A DNA stretch of 64,000 nucleotides from Massilia sp. UMI-21. Its GTDB lineage: Bacteria; Pseudomonadota; Gammaproteobacteria; Burkholderiales; Burkholderiaceae_D. The DNA is taken from positions 3,286,001-3,350,000 of the forward strand of contig CP063848.1 in assembly GCA_015277795.1 (NCBI GenBank), read 5' to 3'. The position numbers were made by a program, and so were the translations under genes. Position 1 is the stretch's first letter. Each line of letters begins with the position of its first letter. This document shows positions 13,250-22,513 of the stretch, in pieces. The notes below the pieces were generated by a model. It was not told where the DNA came from and searched no databases. It was given only the letters and a program-made list of their open reading frames with translations.

Positions 13250-14455
13250 TCAGGGCCGCAGCCTGATCACCTGCGCGCTGCCGCCCTGCTTCGTGACCGG
13301 CGCGGTAGTCTGCGCGCACACCACCCGGTTGCGGCCTTCGGCCTTGGCCTGGTACAAGGCCGCGTCCGCTCGCCGCATCAGGCCCGCGATATCTTCTCCG
13401 CGCTCCAGCATCGCCAGGCCGATGCTGACGGTATAGGCGACGCCGGCGTCGTCCGGCCTGCGCGCAGCCGAGCGGTCGAGCGCGGCGCGCAGCCGTTCCG
13501 CGACCGCCTCGGCCGTCTGGTAGTTCGCATCCGGCAGCAGCACGCCGAACTCTTCGCCGCCGAGGCGGGCGCAATAGTCGATCTTCCGGATCACGTCCTG
13601 GGTCCGTCGCACCAGGTCGCGCAGGACCTCGTCGCCGACGCCGTGGCCGTAGGTATCGTTGATGCGCTTGAAGTGGTCGGCATCGAGCAGCAGCAGGCCC
13701 AGGCCGCTGCCGTGTCGCCTGGCCCGCGCCAGCTCGCGCTCGGCGATGTCGAAAAAGGCCCGCCGCGAGGGCGCGCCGGTGAGGTGGTCGTGCTCGGCGG
13801 CATACGCGGTCTCGGACAGGATGCGCGCATTCGCCAGCATCACCGCACCCAGGCTCAGCGCCGGCAGGGCCAGCGTGCCGATCGCGAAGAACACCAGGTT
13901 GGCGGTGTCGGGCGCCAGCAGCGCCACCGGGTCGTAGGCGTCGAACGCATAGAAGCCGCCGCGCACCAGATGCGCGAGCCCCAGCAGGAGCGCGGCGGTG
14001 CGGGTAAAGGCGCTGGGGTAGCGCAGGCGCCCGTCGGCGACGCCGGGCAGGCTGGCGCGGATGGCGAAGCAGATGGCCGCATGGTAGGCCGACATCGCCA
14101 CCACGCGCAGGGGCAGCGAGTCGTGCACGCGGTGGAACCACACGACGCCGCAGAAAGCGGCAAGACTGCCGGCCGCCAGCAGGCGCCAGGGCACCGGCCG
14201 GCCGCAGTAGCGCCGGAAGCCCGCATACATCAGGCTGATGGTCATCAGGAACAAGCCATTGGCGACTTCGATGCTGAGCAGCTCGGGCGCCGCGCCGCGC
14301 GCCGCGAACATCAGCAGCGCGATCACCGCCAGGCCATTTGCCTGCCGCCATTCGGTCAGGCCCGCCACCTTGCTGCCGGCGAGCGACGACAGGACCAGCA
14401 ACATGACCACCGACAATGCAGTGGTAACCAACAACAAACTCACGGTAATCAGCAT
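13250..14455 (-). CDS. Membrane diguanylate cyclase (GGDEF)
   Basis: Makes cyclic di-GMP from two GTP. The 401-residue product has an N-terminal half of about six hydrophobic helices (1-220), probably a membrane sensor, followed by a GGDEF domain. The active-site motif is GGEEF (299-303) within RLGGEEFGVLLP, and a product-inhibition I-site RxxD (RKID) sits five residues before it, so the enzyme should be active and feedback-inhibited. The first ATG (14455) is used; a TTG lies five codons upstream. It is one of three c-di-GMP genes in the window. Confidence 0.92.
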   Translation of the reverse strand: MLITVSLLLVTTALSVVMLLVLSSLAGSKVAGLTEWRQANGLAVIALLMFAARGAAPELLSIEVANGLFLMTISLMYAGFRRYCGRPVPWRLLAAGSLAAFCGVVWFHRVHDSLPLRVVAMSAYHAAICFAIRASLPGVADGRLRYPSAFTRTAALLLGLAHLVRGGFYAFDAYDPVALLAPDTANLVFFAIGTLALPALSLGAVMLANARILSETAYAAEHDHLTGAPSRRAFFDIAERELARARRHGSGLGLLLLDADHFKRINDTYGHGVGDEVLRDLVRRTQDVIRKIDYCARLGGEEFGVLLPDANYQTAEAVAERLRAALDRSAARRPDDAGVAYTVSIGLAMLERGEDIAGLMRRADAALYQAKAEGRNRVVCAQTTAPVTKQGGSAQVIRLRP

Positions 14456-14647
14456 GGGGCAGGCAGCCAACGAAGATGAAAGCCTCGCGCCGGGCCGAAG
14501 CGCCCTGCGCGATCGGCCTCCCAGGCAGCATCCATTCGCTTACCGGCTCGGAGGTAGCCGCCATGATACCCTGAAGCGCACTGGAATATTTGCCTGGTTG
14601 GAATTTTACAACTAAGCAATTCGTCAATACTGCCCAGCCTGCAAGAC

Positions 14648-14962
14648 TCAGGCGGCCGCTGCGCCGCCGTCCCTCCTGGCCGCGCGCCGGCGGCGCGAGT
14701 CTTTCGGATCGGCCACCAGCGGCCGGTAGATCTCGATCCGGTCGTGTCCGCGCAGTACCGTGTCGAGCGTCTTCTTCCGGGCGTAGATGCCCACCGGCTG
14801 GGTGCTCAGGTTAATCTCCGGACAGGCCTCGAGCACGCCGCTCATTTCGATGGCCGCCCCGATTGTCGTGCCAGGCGCTACCATGAAGGAGCGCAGGAAT
14901 TCCTGGTTTGCGCTGGCGTAGCACACCGCAACCTGCAAGCGGCCGTCCGCTGCCTCAGCCAT
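14648..14962 (-). CDS. RnfH family protein (UPF0125, RatB-like)
   Basis: A 104-residue ubiquitin-fold protein of the RnfH/RatB family, function poorly known. Visible hallmarks are the N-terminal strand VAVCYASANQEF, the central ACPEINL and the C-terminal R-I-E-I-Y-R-P-L-x-x-D-P-K. The C-terminus continues into an Arg/Ala-rich tail. The ATG at 14962 overlaps the end of ratA by 8 nt (ATGGCTGA), which fixes the start and implies translational coupling. The ratA-rnfH pair next to a divergent smpB is the same arrangement as in enterobacteria. Confidence 0.9.
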   Translation of the reverse strand: MAEAADGRLQVAVCYASANQEFLRSFMVAPGTTIGAAIEMSGVLEACPEINLSTQPVGIYARKKTLDTVLRGHDRIEIYRPLVADPKDSRRRRAARRDGGAAAA

Positions 14963-15386
14963 AGATCGCCTCGGCACGCTTGCTGAAGGAATCGACCATG
15001 GTGTTGGCGATCATGCCGAACACCGGGCCGATGATCTGTTCCAGGATAATGCTCGAGAACTCGTAATGCAGCTCGAAATCGATCTTGCAGGCGTCGGCGC
15101 GCAGGGGCTTGAAATTCCAGGTCCCTTCCAGCACCTTGAATGGGCCGTCGACCAGGTGCATCTTCATCTGGGTAGGGCGATTGTTATGGTTCGAGGTGGT
15201 AAAGCTTTGCTTCACGCCATGGAAGTTGATCTGCAAACTGGCGACCAATGTGTCTTCGGACCGCTCGATCACCTTGACCCCGCCGCACCAGGGCAGGAAT
15301 TTTGGATAATCCTCGACCTTGGCGACGAGGTCGAACATCTGCTCGGTGCTGTAGCCGAGAAAAACTGATTTGTGCACTACTGCCAT
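14955..15386 (-). CDS. ratA: RatA-family START/COQ10-like protein
   Basis: 143 residues of the polyketide-cyclase/START superfamily (Coq10 and RatA family). The opening M-A-V-V-H-K-S-V-F-L-G-Y-S and the motif VEDYPKFLPWC are typical. Described roles are binding a polyprenyl quinone for respiration (Coq10) or, for E. coli RatA, interfering with 70S ribosome assembly; the sequence does not distinguish these. It is divergent from smpB (116-bp gap at 15387-15502) and overlaps rnfH downstream. Confidence 0.92.
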   Translation of the reverse strand: MAVVHKSVFLGYSTEQMFDLVAKVEDYPKFLPWCGGVKVIERSEDTLVASLQINFHGVKQSFTTSNHNNRPTQMKMHLVDGPFKVLEGTWNFKPLRADACKIDFELHYEFSSIILEQIIGPVFGMIANTMVDSFSKRAEAIYG

Positions 15387-15502
15387 TGGTCAACCGTTTG
15401 TTATGATGTTGGACGAGTTGCATTTTGCGCCACGCGAGTTCGATGAATTTCGCCGTGGCGCCACAGCAGTAGTTTAACCGACACGCGGATTTTCGCTATC
15501 TC

Positions 15503-15952
15503 ATGAGTATTGTTGACAATAAAAAAGCTTTCTTCGACTACTTCATCGAGGACCGGTACGAGGCCGGCCTCGTGCTCGAAGGGTGGGAAGTCAAGGCCAT
15601 CCGCGAAGGCAAGGTACAGATCAAGGAAGCGTACGTGGTCGTGCGCAACGGCGAGCTGTTCCTGTTCGGCGCCCACATCAGCGCGCTGGTCACGGCATCC
15701 GCCTTCAGCCACCCCGAAGCGCTGCGCACCCGCAAGCTGCTGCTGCACCGCGCCGAACTGGACAAGCTGGTCGGCAAGGTCGAGCGATCAGGCTATACGC
15801 TGGTGCCGCTCAACCTGCACTTCAAGGGCGGCCGTGTGAAGTGCGAGATCGGCCTGGCCAAGGGCAAGAAGCAGCACGACAAGCGCGCCACCGAGAAAGA
15901 CCGCGACGCCAAGCGCGAAGTCGCTGCGGCGATGAAAACGCACCGCCGCTGA
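15503..15952 (+). CDS. smpB: SsrA-binding protein SmpB
   Basis: Binds tmRNA and delivers it to stalled ribosomes for trans-translation. 149 residues, the expected size. The N-terminal oligonucleotide-binding barrel includes [26 protein letters not shown]. The basic C-terminal tail ([19 protein letters not shown]) is the part that becomes helical in the ribosomal A site. It is divergent from ratA. The tmRNA gene itself is not in this window. Confidence 0.98.
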   Translation: MSIVDNKKAFFDYFIEDRYEAGLVLEGWEVKAIREGKVQIKEAYVVVRNGELFLFGAHISALVTASAFSHPEALRTRKLLLHRAELDKLVGKVERSGYTLVPLNLHFKGGRVKCEIGLAKGKKQHDKRATEKDRDAKREVAAAMKTHRR

Positions 15953-15986
15953 TCCGGGCGGCCGCGCCGCCCTTCCCCTGCCCTGC

Positions 15987-17168
15987 TCAGGCGGCCGGCG
16001 CGGCGAAGCGCCGGCTCAGGCGCCACATCAGGAAGCTCAGCAGGCAGCCGACCGCGGTGCCGCAGGCCAGTTTCAGGGCGCTGCCGAACAGCAAGGGCGC
16101 CACCAGGCCCGACACCAGCGCGAACGACATCATCTGGATGAAGCCGACCATCGAGGCCGCCAGCCCGCGGTTGCGCGGGAACAGGCGCATGGCCGACAGC
16201 TGGATGCCCGGCATGGCGACCGCCAGGCCGAAGGTGAACACGGCCAGGGGCAGCACCGCCCATGGCACGCTGGCCGGGAACAGTGCGTTGTAGCCGACGT
16301 TCAGGACCGATGCCAGCGCCATCACCGCGTAGCCGATCCACAGCAGGCGCCCCGGTGGCGCCTTGGCCGCGCGCTTGCCGCCCCAGGCCGAGCCGATCAC
16401 CATGCCGCCGATCAGCGGGATGAACATCCAGCCGAAGGCGGTTTCCGGCAGGCCCAGGATCTCCATCACGAAGTTGGCGGCCGAGCCGATGTACAGCGAC
16501 AGGCCACCGAACACCAGGCCGAGCGCCAGCGCCAGCATCACGAACTGCGGATTGCGCAGCACCATCAGATAGTTGCCGGCGATCGTTCCCGGATGGAAGA
16601 CCTGGCGCTTGTCTCGCGGCAGGCTTTCCGGCAGCAGGCGCGTCACCAGCACGATCATGGTCGCGCCGAACACGGCCAGGAACAGGAAGGTGGAGCGCCA
16701 GCCGAAGGTGACGTGCAGCCAGCCGCCCAGCACCGGCGCGATCGCCGGCGCCAGCCCGAACACCATCATGATGTGCGACATCATCTTCTGCGCCTGGGCG
16801 CCCTCGAAGCGGTCCTGCACGATGGCCTGGCCGACCACCGAGCCGGCGCCGGCCGCCAGGCCCTGCAGCGCGCGGAAGAACAGCAGCCAGCCGAAGCTCG
16901 GGGCGCAGGCGGCGCCGATCGAGGCCAGCGTATACAGCGACAGCGCCCCCAGGATCACCGGCCGCCGGCCGAACGAGTCCGACAGCGTCCCGTAGAACAG
17001 CATCATGGACGCAAAGGTGAACAGGAATACGCTCAGGGTCTGCTGCACCGCCACCGGCCCGACCCGGAACTCGGCGCCGATCGCCGGCATCGAGGGCAGA
17101 TAGGTGTCGATCGCGAGGGCCCCGATCATGCCGAGGCAGGCGAGGATGGTGGTAAGGAGTCGTTGCAT
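15987..17168 (-). CDS. Bcr/CflA-type MFS drug-resistance transporter
   Basis: A 393-residue inner-membrane proton-coupled exporter of the DHA1 group. About 12 hydrophobic helices can be counted. The MFS motif A is visible as G-T-L-S-D-S-F-G-R-R-P between helices 2 and 3, and the opening I-D-T-Y-L-P-S-M-P-A-I is characteristic of the Bcr/CflA subfamily. Start at 17168 (MQRLLTTILA) gives the usual N-terminus; an upstream in-frame ATG at 17243 adds 25 atypical residues. Substrate cannot be inferred. Confidence 0.9.
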   Translation of the reverse strand: MQRLLTTILACLGMIGALAIDTYLPSMPAIGAEFRVGPVAVQQTLSVFLFTFASMMLFYGTLSDSFGRRPVILGALSLYTLASIGAACAPSFGWLLFFRALQGLAAGAGSVVGQAIVQDRFEGAQAQKMMSHIMMVFGLAPAIAPVLGGWLHVTFGWRSTFLFLAVFGATMIVLVTRLLPESLPRDKRQVFHPGTIAGNYLMVLRNPQFVMLALALGLVFGGLSLYIGSAANFVMEILGLPETAFGWMFIPLIGGMVIGSAWGGKRAAKAPPGRLLWIGYAVMALASVLNVGYNALFPASVPWAVLPLAVFTFGLAVAMPGIQLSAMRLFPRNRGLAASMVGFIQMMSFALVSGLVAPLLFGSALKLACGTAVGCLLSFLMWRLSRRFAAPAA

Positions 17169-17290
17169 GGCAGTGCCTTGGAGTGGAAACCGGCACTGCG
17201 ACAGGCGCGCGTCCGGAGGGGACGCGATTGTACTGGATTTCAATAAAACAAATCTGCCACCCCTTCAAAAGCGGGATGGCAGTGCATTCT

Positions 17291-17956
17291 TCAGCGCAGC
17301 GACATCCCGAAACGCTCGGTGCGCGGCATCCAGTTGCCCTGGTAGTCGGCCGAGACCAGGATGCGCTCGGCGCGCCCGATCAGCAGGTGGCGCGGCACGA
17401 AACCGATGTAGCGCGAATCGGCGCTGTTGTCCCGGTTGTCGCCCAACATCAGGTAGGCGTCCCGCGGCACCACGACCGGCCCGAAATCGCGCGCCACCAG
17501 CCGCTGCGGCAGCACCTGGATACGATGGCGGCGGCCGTCGACGACTTCCAGCATGCGCAGCGCATCCATGCCGCCCTGCGCGGTGGATTCGCGCACCAGC
17601 TCCTCCACCGAATACTGCGACTCGACGCCATTGATCACCAGGCGCTCGTTGCGCATCTCGACGCGGTCACCCGGCAGCGCCAGCACGCGCTTGATCAGGC
17701 GCGTGCCGTCAAGCGGCGAGGCGAAGGTGACGACGTCGCCGCGCCGTGGTTCGCCGGTGCGCGCGAGCACGACATCGGTGAGCGGGAGCTTGAGGTTGTA
17801 GGCCAGCCGGTTGACGAACACCACGTCGCCCTCGAGCAGGTTGGGCCGCATCGAAGCGGACGGGATCGGGTTCCAGTCGGCCACCGCGGTGCGGAACACA
17901 CCGAACAGCAGCATGAACATCAGGAACCCCTTGTTGGCACGCACGAAGGCTTTCAT
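17291..17956 (-). CDS. Signal peptidase I (S26 family, single-TM form)
   Basis: Cleaves signal peptides of exported proteins at the outer face of the inner membrane. At 221 residues it is shorter than E. coli LepB (324) and has one N-terminal membrane helix (about 10-27). The catalytic dyad is visible: Ser35 in IPSASMRP and Lys89 in RLIKRVLALPGD. The later LMLGDNRDNSADSR box is also intact. Start at 17956 is supported by GAGGAGA upstream; the open frame continues to 18019 with a Ser-rich stretch. The short form and isolated position suggest a paralogue of the main LepB. Confidence 0.92.
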   Translation of the reverse strand: MKAFVRANKGFLMFMLLFGVFRTAVADWNPIPSASMRPNLLEGDVVFVNRLAYNLKLPLTDVVLARTGEPRRGDVVTFASPLDGTRLIKRVLALPGDRVEMRNERLVINGVESQYSVEELVRESTAQGGMDALRMLEVVDGRRHRIQVLPQRLVARDFGPVVVPRDAYLMLGDNRDNSADSRYIGFVPRHLLIGRAERILVSADYQGNWMPRTERFGMSLR

Positions 17957-18051
17957 CGAGCTTCTCTCCTCTGTTGACGACGACGATGAGAAGCTTATAC
18001 GCGGCCAGGCTTTAAGCATGCTTAAAAGCCAAGCGCGGCGCCCGGTGGGCG

Positions 18052-18234
18052 CTAGCGGCGCGTGCGCGGGCGCCGCAGCGCATGGCAGGCGCCCACCGCA
18101 ACCGGGACGCCGAGCGTCACCGCCGAGACCAGGTCCCAGGCGCCGTCGCCCAGCAGGGCCGCCACCAGGCCGACCGCCGTGAGCACCGCCAGCAGAATCG
18201 GCATGGCCCAGATTTGGGTGCGGGTGCGGATCAT
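18052..18234 (-). CDS. Small two-helix membrane protein
   Basis: 60 residues with two hydrophobic stretches (about 9-29 and 33-50) and an Arg-rich C-terminus, so probably an inner-membrane protein. The ATG overlaps the TGA of the PepSY gene upstream (ATGA), which supports it as a real, translationally coupled gene of the same iron-regulated transcript. No family recognised; a subunit or accessory of the PepSY protein is a guess from position only. Confidence 0.6.
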   Translation of the reverse strand: MIRTRTQIWAMPILLAVLTAVGLVAALLGDGAWDLVSAVTLGVPVAVGACHALRRPRTRR

Positions 18235-19406
18235 GGCGTCTCGGTCGAGCGGGCCAGCGCCGGGCGGTCCCGGACCGCGGCCGGGGCGTCCTTGGCGGTG
18301 CCGACCTTGCGGCTGCGCTTGAGCCACAGATACAGCCCGCTGCCCAGGATCAGGATGGTGCCGATGTCGAGCAGCGCCCACAGCAGCTTCATGGGCTGGC
18401 CGCCGTAGTCGCCGAAATGCAGCGGCTGCGACAGCAGCAGCGCCTTGAGGTACCAGGGCAGCGCGCGGCGGTCGGTGATCTCGCCGGTGGCGGCGTCGAC
18501 CAGCACCGGCTTGTACAGGCGCGCACTGAAGGCTTCGCTGCCGCGCATGAAGATTCCGTAGTGATGCGGGCTGGCGAAGGGCGTGCCGGGGAAGGCCACG
18601 AAGGCTACCTGCATGCCCGGCTCGGCACGTTCGGCGCGCAGGATAGCGTCGTGGATCGAGGCCAGCCGTTCTACCCTCGGCTGCCCTTCATAAGGCTCGA
18701 GCATCGCGGCGACCTCGGTGTTCTGCCACAGCTTCAGCAGCAGGTCGGCCCAGGTGTTGACCATGCCGGTGGCGCCCACCACGAACACCCAGACCAGGGT
18801 GACGATGCCGAGCAGGTTGTGCAGGTCCAGCCATTGGATGACCCGGCTGCGCTCGCGCCGCACCTCGCCGAAGTCGAGCTTGCGCATGAAGGGGGCGTAC
18901 AGCACCGCGCCGCTGACCACGGCCACGATCAGGAGCAGGCCCATCAAGCCCAAAAACAGCTTGCCGTAGATGCCCGCGAACAGGTCGACGTGCAGGCTGA
19001 ACATGGTGGACATGAAGGCGCCGCCCTCGAAGGCCGGCTCGGTGATCACTTTCGTGGTGCGCGCGTCGACCGCGATCGGCTTGTAGTGTTCGTCGGTCGG
19101 GTGGTCGCCCAGGGTGACGTTCCAGATCGCCGGTTCGTCGATTTCCTGCGACATGTACATCGCAATCTTGTTCGGGTAGAGCTCCCTGGCCGAGGCCAGC
19201 ACCGCGTCGATGTTCCCGCGCGGGGCATCCTGTGGCCACGCCGCCGGCAAGGCTGGCGCCTCGACGTCGGTGCCGAGCAGGTGGCCGATCTCGTGGTGAT
19301 AGATCAGCGGCAGGCCGGTGAGGCACAGCAGCAGCATGAAGACGGTGCAGACCAGGCTGCTCCACTTGTGGATCCAGCTCCAGCGGCGCAGGGAGATAGG
19401 TGACAT
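18231..19406 (-). CDS. PepSY-associated TM protein (PiuB-type)
   Basis: 391-residue inner-membrane protein of the PepSY_TM family, often found beside siderophore receptors and in some cases shown to be a ferric-siderophore reductase. It opens with W-S-W-I-H-K-W and a first helix containing L-L-C-L-T-G-L-P-L-I-Y-H-H-E-I-G. Further hydrophobic helices lie near 145-165, 190-215 and 340-365, with periplasmic PepSY segments between. Start at 19406; an earlier in-frame start adds 15 untypical residues. It diverges from the TonB receptor across two Fur-box-like sites, so iron control is likely. Confidence 0.9.
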   Translation of the reverse strand: MSPISLRRWSWIHKWSSLVCTVFMLLLCLTGLPLIYHHEIGHLLGTDVEAPALPAAWPQDAPRGNIDAVLASARELYPNKIAMYMSQEIDEPAIWNVTLGDHPTDEHYKPIAVDARTTKVITEPAFEGGAFMSTMFSLHVDLFAGIYGKLFLGLMGLLLIVAVVSGAVLYAPFMRKLDFGEVRRERSRVIQWLDLHNLLGIVTLVWVFVVGATGMVNTWADLLLKLWQNTEVAAMLEPYEGQPRVERLASIHDAILRAERAEPGMQVAFVAFPGTPFASPHHYGIFMRGSEAFSARLYKPVLVDAATGEITDRRALPWYLKALLLSQPLHFGDYGGQPMKLLWALLDIGTILILGSGLYLWLKRSRKVGTAKDAPAAVRDRPALARSTETP

Positions 19407-19433
19407 GGGGCGTGGGAAATGTAAACTTCCGCA

Positions 19434-19452
19434 AATAATAATCGTTCTCATT
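19434..19452. promoter_or_regulatory. Fur box (PepSY side)
   Basis: AATAATAATCGTTCTCATT matches the 19-bp Fur consensus (GATAATGATAATCATTATC) at most positions. It lies 28 bp upstream of the PepSY start in the divergent gap and probably represses that gene when iron is sufficient. Confidence 0.75.
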
Positions 19453-19477
19453 TACAGAAGCAAGCCGGAGCGGCTAG

Positions 19478-19496
19478 AATAACAATCATTCTCATT
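19478..19496. promoter_or_regulatory. Fur box (receptor side)
   Basis: AATAACAATCATTCTCATT is the second Fur-like site, 20 bp before the receptor ATG. It shares the ATC-TTCTCATT right half with the first site. Two sites in a 110-bp divergent promoter point to coordinated iron repression of receptor and PepSY gene. Confidence 0.8.
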
Positions 19497-19516
19497 AAGA
19501 AAAACGAGTTCGCCTC

Positions 19517-21673
19517 ATGAAACTGCTCCGCCTTTCCCCGATCGCCCTTGCCGCCGCCGTGTTTGCCGCCCAGGCCCAGGACACTGCCACCGAGCCGGTC
19601 GCCACCGTCGTCGTCAGCGCGTCGGCCGACGCATCGAGCCAGGGCCTGCCGGCCGCCTACGCCGGCGGCCAGGTCGCGCGCGGCGGCCGCCTCGGCCTGC
19701 TGGGCAACGTGGACATCATGGACACGCCCTTCAACAGCATGAACTACACGCAGGCGCTGATCCAGGACCAGCAGGCGCGCAGCGTGGCCGACGTGGTGCA
19801 GAACGACCCCTCGGTGCGCGTGGCGCGCGGCTTCGGCAACTACCAGGAGCTGTACGTGATCCGCGGCTTCGCCCTGAACTCCGACGACCTGGCCTACAAC
19901 GGCCTGTACGGCATGCTGCCGCGCCAGTACGTGGCCGCGGAACTGCTGGAACGGGTGGAAGTGCTGCGCGGCGCGAACAGCTTCGTGAACGGCGCGGCGC
20001 CGGGCGGCGGCGCCATCGGCGGCGCCATCAACCTGTTGCCCAAGCGGGCGCCGAATGCGCCGCTGACCCAGCTGACCGTGGGCGCCGAATCGGGCGGCCA
20101 GGGCTATGTGGCGCTGGACGCCGCGCGCCGCTTCGGCGAAGGCGAGCGCCTGGGCCTGCGCGTGAACGCGGTGCGCCGCGACGGCGATACCGCGGTGGAC
20201 CGCGAAGGCCGCGAACTGAGCCTGTATTCGGTGGGCCTCGACTACCGCGGCCGCGGCTACCGCCTGTCGGCCGACGTCGGCCACCAGGATCACCAGCTCA
20301 CCGGTGCGCGTCCCAGCGTGACCGTGGCGGCCGGGGTGCCGATCGTCGCCGCCCCCGACAGCGACAGCAACTACGCCCAGCCCTGGACCTTCTCGGGCGA
20401 GCGCGACACCTTCGGCACCCTCCGCGCGGAAGTCGACCTGCCGGGCGGCGCCACCGCCTGGGCGGCCCTGGGCCTGCGCTCCAGCGTGGAATCGAACATC
20501 CTGTCGTCGGCGACCGTCATCGACGCCAACGGCGACACCAGCATGAGCCGCTTCGACAACGTGCGCGAAGACAAGGTGCGCACCGGCGAAGTCGGCGTAC
20601 GCGGCGAACTGCGCACCGGCGCCGTGACCCACAAGCTGAGCGCGAGCGCATCCGGCTTCCATTCCGAGTCGAAGAACGCCTACGCCATGAGCGACTTCGC
20701 CGGTTTCGCCTCGAACATCTACACGCCGCGCGACGTGGCCGCGCCCTCGAACGCCTTCTTCACCGGCGGCCGCCTGGACAAGCCGCTGCTGACCCACAAG
20801 GCGATCCTGTCGAGCGTGGCGCTGGCAGATACCCTGGGCTTCATGGACGATCGCCTCCTGGTGACCGTGGGCGCGCGCCACCAGAAGATCAAGGATGCCG
20901 GCTACGACTACAACAGCGGCGCATCCAGCGCGCGCTACGAAGAAAGCGAACTCACGCCGGTGGCGGGCGTCGTCTACAAGCCCGCCAAAGGGGTATCGGT
21001 CTACGCCAACTACAGCGAAGCGCTGCAGCAAGGCCCGGTGGCCTTCGGCACCGACATCGTCAACCAGGGCGAGGTGTTCGCCCCCTACGTCTCGCGCCAG
21101 AAGGAAGTCGGCGTCAAGGTCGACAGCGGCAAGCTGGGCATGACGGCAGCCTTCTTCACCACCGCGCAGCCGAGCGCCTACGTGGCGGAGCGCCGCTTCG
21201 GCCTGTTCGGCGAACAGCGCAACCGCGGCCTGGAGCTGAGCGTATTCGGCATGCCCACGCGCGGCCTGCGCCTGCTGGGCGGCCTGACGGTGCTGGAAGC
21301 CGAGCAGCGCCGCACTGCCGACGGCGTCAACGACGGCAAGGACGCGATCGGCGTGCCGGGCACCCAGCTGAACATCGGCGCCGAGTGGGAGGTGCCGGGC
21401 GTGCAAGGCCTGTCGCTCAATGCCAGGGCCCTGCATACCTCCTCGCAGTTCGCGGACGCGGCCAATTTCCAGAAGCTGCCGTCCTGGTCACGCCTGGACA
21501 TCGGCGCCAACTACCTCACCCGCTTCATGGACCGCAACCTGACGCTGCGCGCGCGCATCGACAACCTGGCGGACAAGGACTACTGGGCGTCGAGCGGCGG
21601 CTATCCGGGCTTCGGCTACCTGGTGCAGGGTGCGCCGCGCACGCTGGCGGTGTCGGCGACGGTCGACTTCTGA
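19517..21673 (+). CDS. TonB-dependent siderophore receptor
   Basis: 718-residue outer-membrane receptor. An N-terminal signal peptide (MKLLRLSPIALAAAVFAAQAQ) is followed by a TonB-box-like VATVVVSAS, a plug domain about 50-180 (ALIQDQQARSVADVVQNDPS, then YVIRGF, typical of ferrisiderophore receptors), and a 22-strand barrel ending in a terminal Phe (VSATVDF). Two Fur boxes precede it and a PepSY reductase candidate is divergent, so ferric-siderophore uptake is the likely role. The ligand is unknown. Whether it takes up a product of the synthetase at the left edge cannot be told; about 12 kb of unrelated genes lie between. Confidence 0.93.
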   Translation: MKLLRLSPIALAAAVFAAQAQDTATEPVATVVVSASADASSQGLPAAYAGGQVARGGRLGLLGNVDIMDTPFNSMNYTQALIQDQQARSVADVVQNDPSVRVARGFGNYQELYVIRGFALNSDDLAYNGLYGMLPRQYVAAELLERVEVLRGANSFVNGAAPGGGAIGGAINLLPKRAPNAPLTQLTVGAESGGQGYVALDAARRFGEGERLGLRVNAVRRDGDTAVDREGRELSLYSVGLDYRGRGYRLSADVGHQDHQLTGARPSVTVAAGVPIVAAPDSDSNYAQPWTFSGERDTFGTLRAEVDLPGGATAWAALGLRSSVESNILSSATVIDANGDTSMSRFDNVREDKVRTGEVGVRGELRTGAVTHKLSASASGFHSESKNAYAMSDFAGFASNIYTPRDVAAPSNAFFTGGRLDKPLLTHKAILSSVALADTLGFMDDRLLVTVGARHQKIKDAGYDYNSGASSARYEESELTPVAGVVYKPAKGVSVYANYSEALQQGPVAFGTDIVNQGEVFAPYVSRQKEVGVKVDSGKLGMTAAFFTTAQPSAYVAERRFGLFGEQRNRGLELSVFGMPTRGLRLLGGLTVLEAEQRRTADGVNDGKDAIGVPGTQLNIGAEWEVPGVQGLSLNARALHTSSQFADAANFQKLPSWSRLDIGANYLTRFMDRNLTLRARIDNLADKDYWASSGGYPGFGYLVQGAPRTLAVSATVDF

Positions 21674-21688
21674 TGCGGGCCGCGGCCG

Positions 21689-22513
21689 CTATTGCGGCGG
21701 CCGCAGGTCCTGCTTGACGGCCGCCAGCGCCATCTTCTCCACCAGGCCCGGCGCGACCAGCTTCAGGAAGCGCCCGAACTTGCCCTTGGCCGTCATCACC
21801 ACCTCGCGCCGGCGCGCGTCCATGCCTTCGATGATGAGGCGCGCGCACTCCTCCACGCGCATCGCGCCTTCTTCCTTCAGCGCGCTCGCGCCCATCTCTT
21901 CGCCGTGGGCGTTGAAGCCGCGGTAGCGGATCCGGGTGGCCACCACGCCCGGATAGGCGGTGGTGACGCTGACGCCGTAAGCCTTCATTTCGGCGCGCAG
22001 CGCTTCGAAAAAGCCGGTCATCGCGAACTTGGTGGCGCTGTAGGCGGTGCGTCCCGGCACGCCCACCAGCCCCGCCAGCGAAGACACCGCGACGATCTTC
22101 CCCTGCGATGCCTTCAGCGCCGGCAGCGCCGCCTGGGTGCACCAGAGCGCGCCCCACAGGTTCACCCGCATCAGTTCCTCGTACCAGGACAGGTCTTCGA
22201 CCTCCTCGAACAGCGCATGCGCCGAGCGGCCGGCGTTGTTGACCAGCACGTCGATGCGGCCGAAGTGTTCCACCGCGCTGACCACCAGCCGGCGGCACTG
22301 GATCTGGATGCCGACGTCGGTCGGCACCACCAGCGTCCGGGCCCCGAGCGCCGCGCATTCGCCGGCCACCGCCTCCAGTTGGGCGGCGTTGCGCGCCGCC
22401 AGCACCAGGGCGATCCCTTCACCATGCGCAGCGCCCTCCTTCGCCGCCAGCTGGCGCGCGATCTCGGCGCCGATGCCGTCGGATGCCCCGGTGATGAGCA
22501 CCACGCGGGTCAT
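21689..22513 (-). CDS. Short-chain dehydrogenase/reductase (SDR)
   Basis: 274-residue NAD(P)-dependent oxidoreductase. The cofactor-binding motif is ITGASDGIG (TGxxxGIG) at the N-terminus; NNAG and the catalytic S-(x)12-YSATK follow. Between the first helix and second strand there is a short insertion (KEGAAHGEG). The ATG overlaps the stop of the SPFH gene (ATGA), so the two are probably cotranslated. Its C-terminus overlaps nothing and ends 16 bp from the convergent receptor gene. Substrate unknown. Confidence 0.9.
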   Translation of the reverse strand: MTRVVLITGASDGIGAEIARQLAAKEGAAHGEGIALVLAARNAAQLEAVAGECAALGARTLVVPTDVGIQIQCRRLVVSAVEHFGRIDVLVNNAGRSAHALFEEVEDLSWYEELMRVNLWGALWCTQAALPALKASQGKIVAVSSLAGLVGVPGRTAYSATKFAMTGFFEALRAEMKAYGVSVTTAYPGVVATRIRYRGFNAHGEEMGASALKEEGAMRVEECARLIIEGMDARRREVVMTAKGKFGRFLKLVAPGLVEKMALAAVKQDLRPPQ

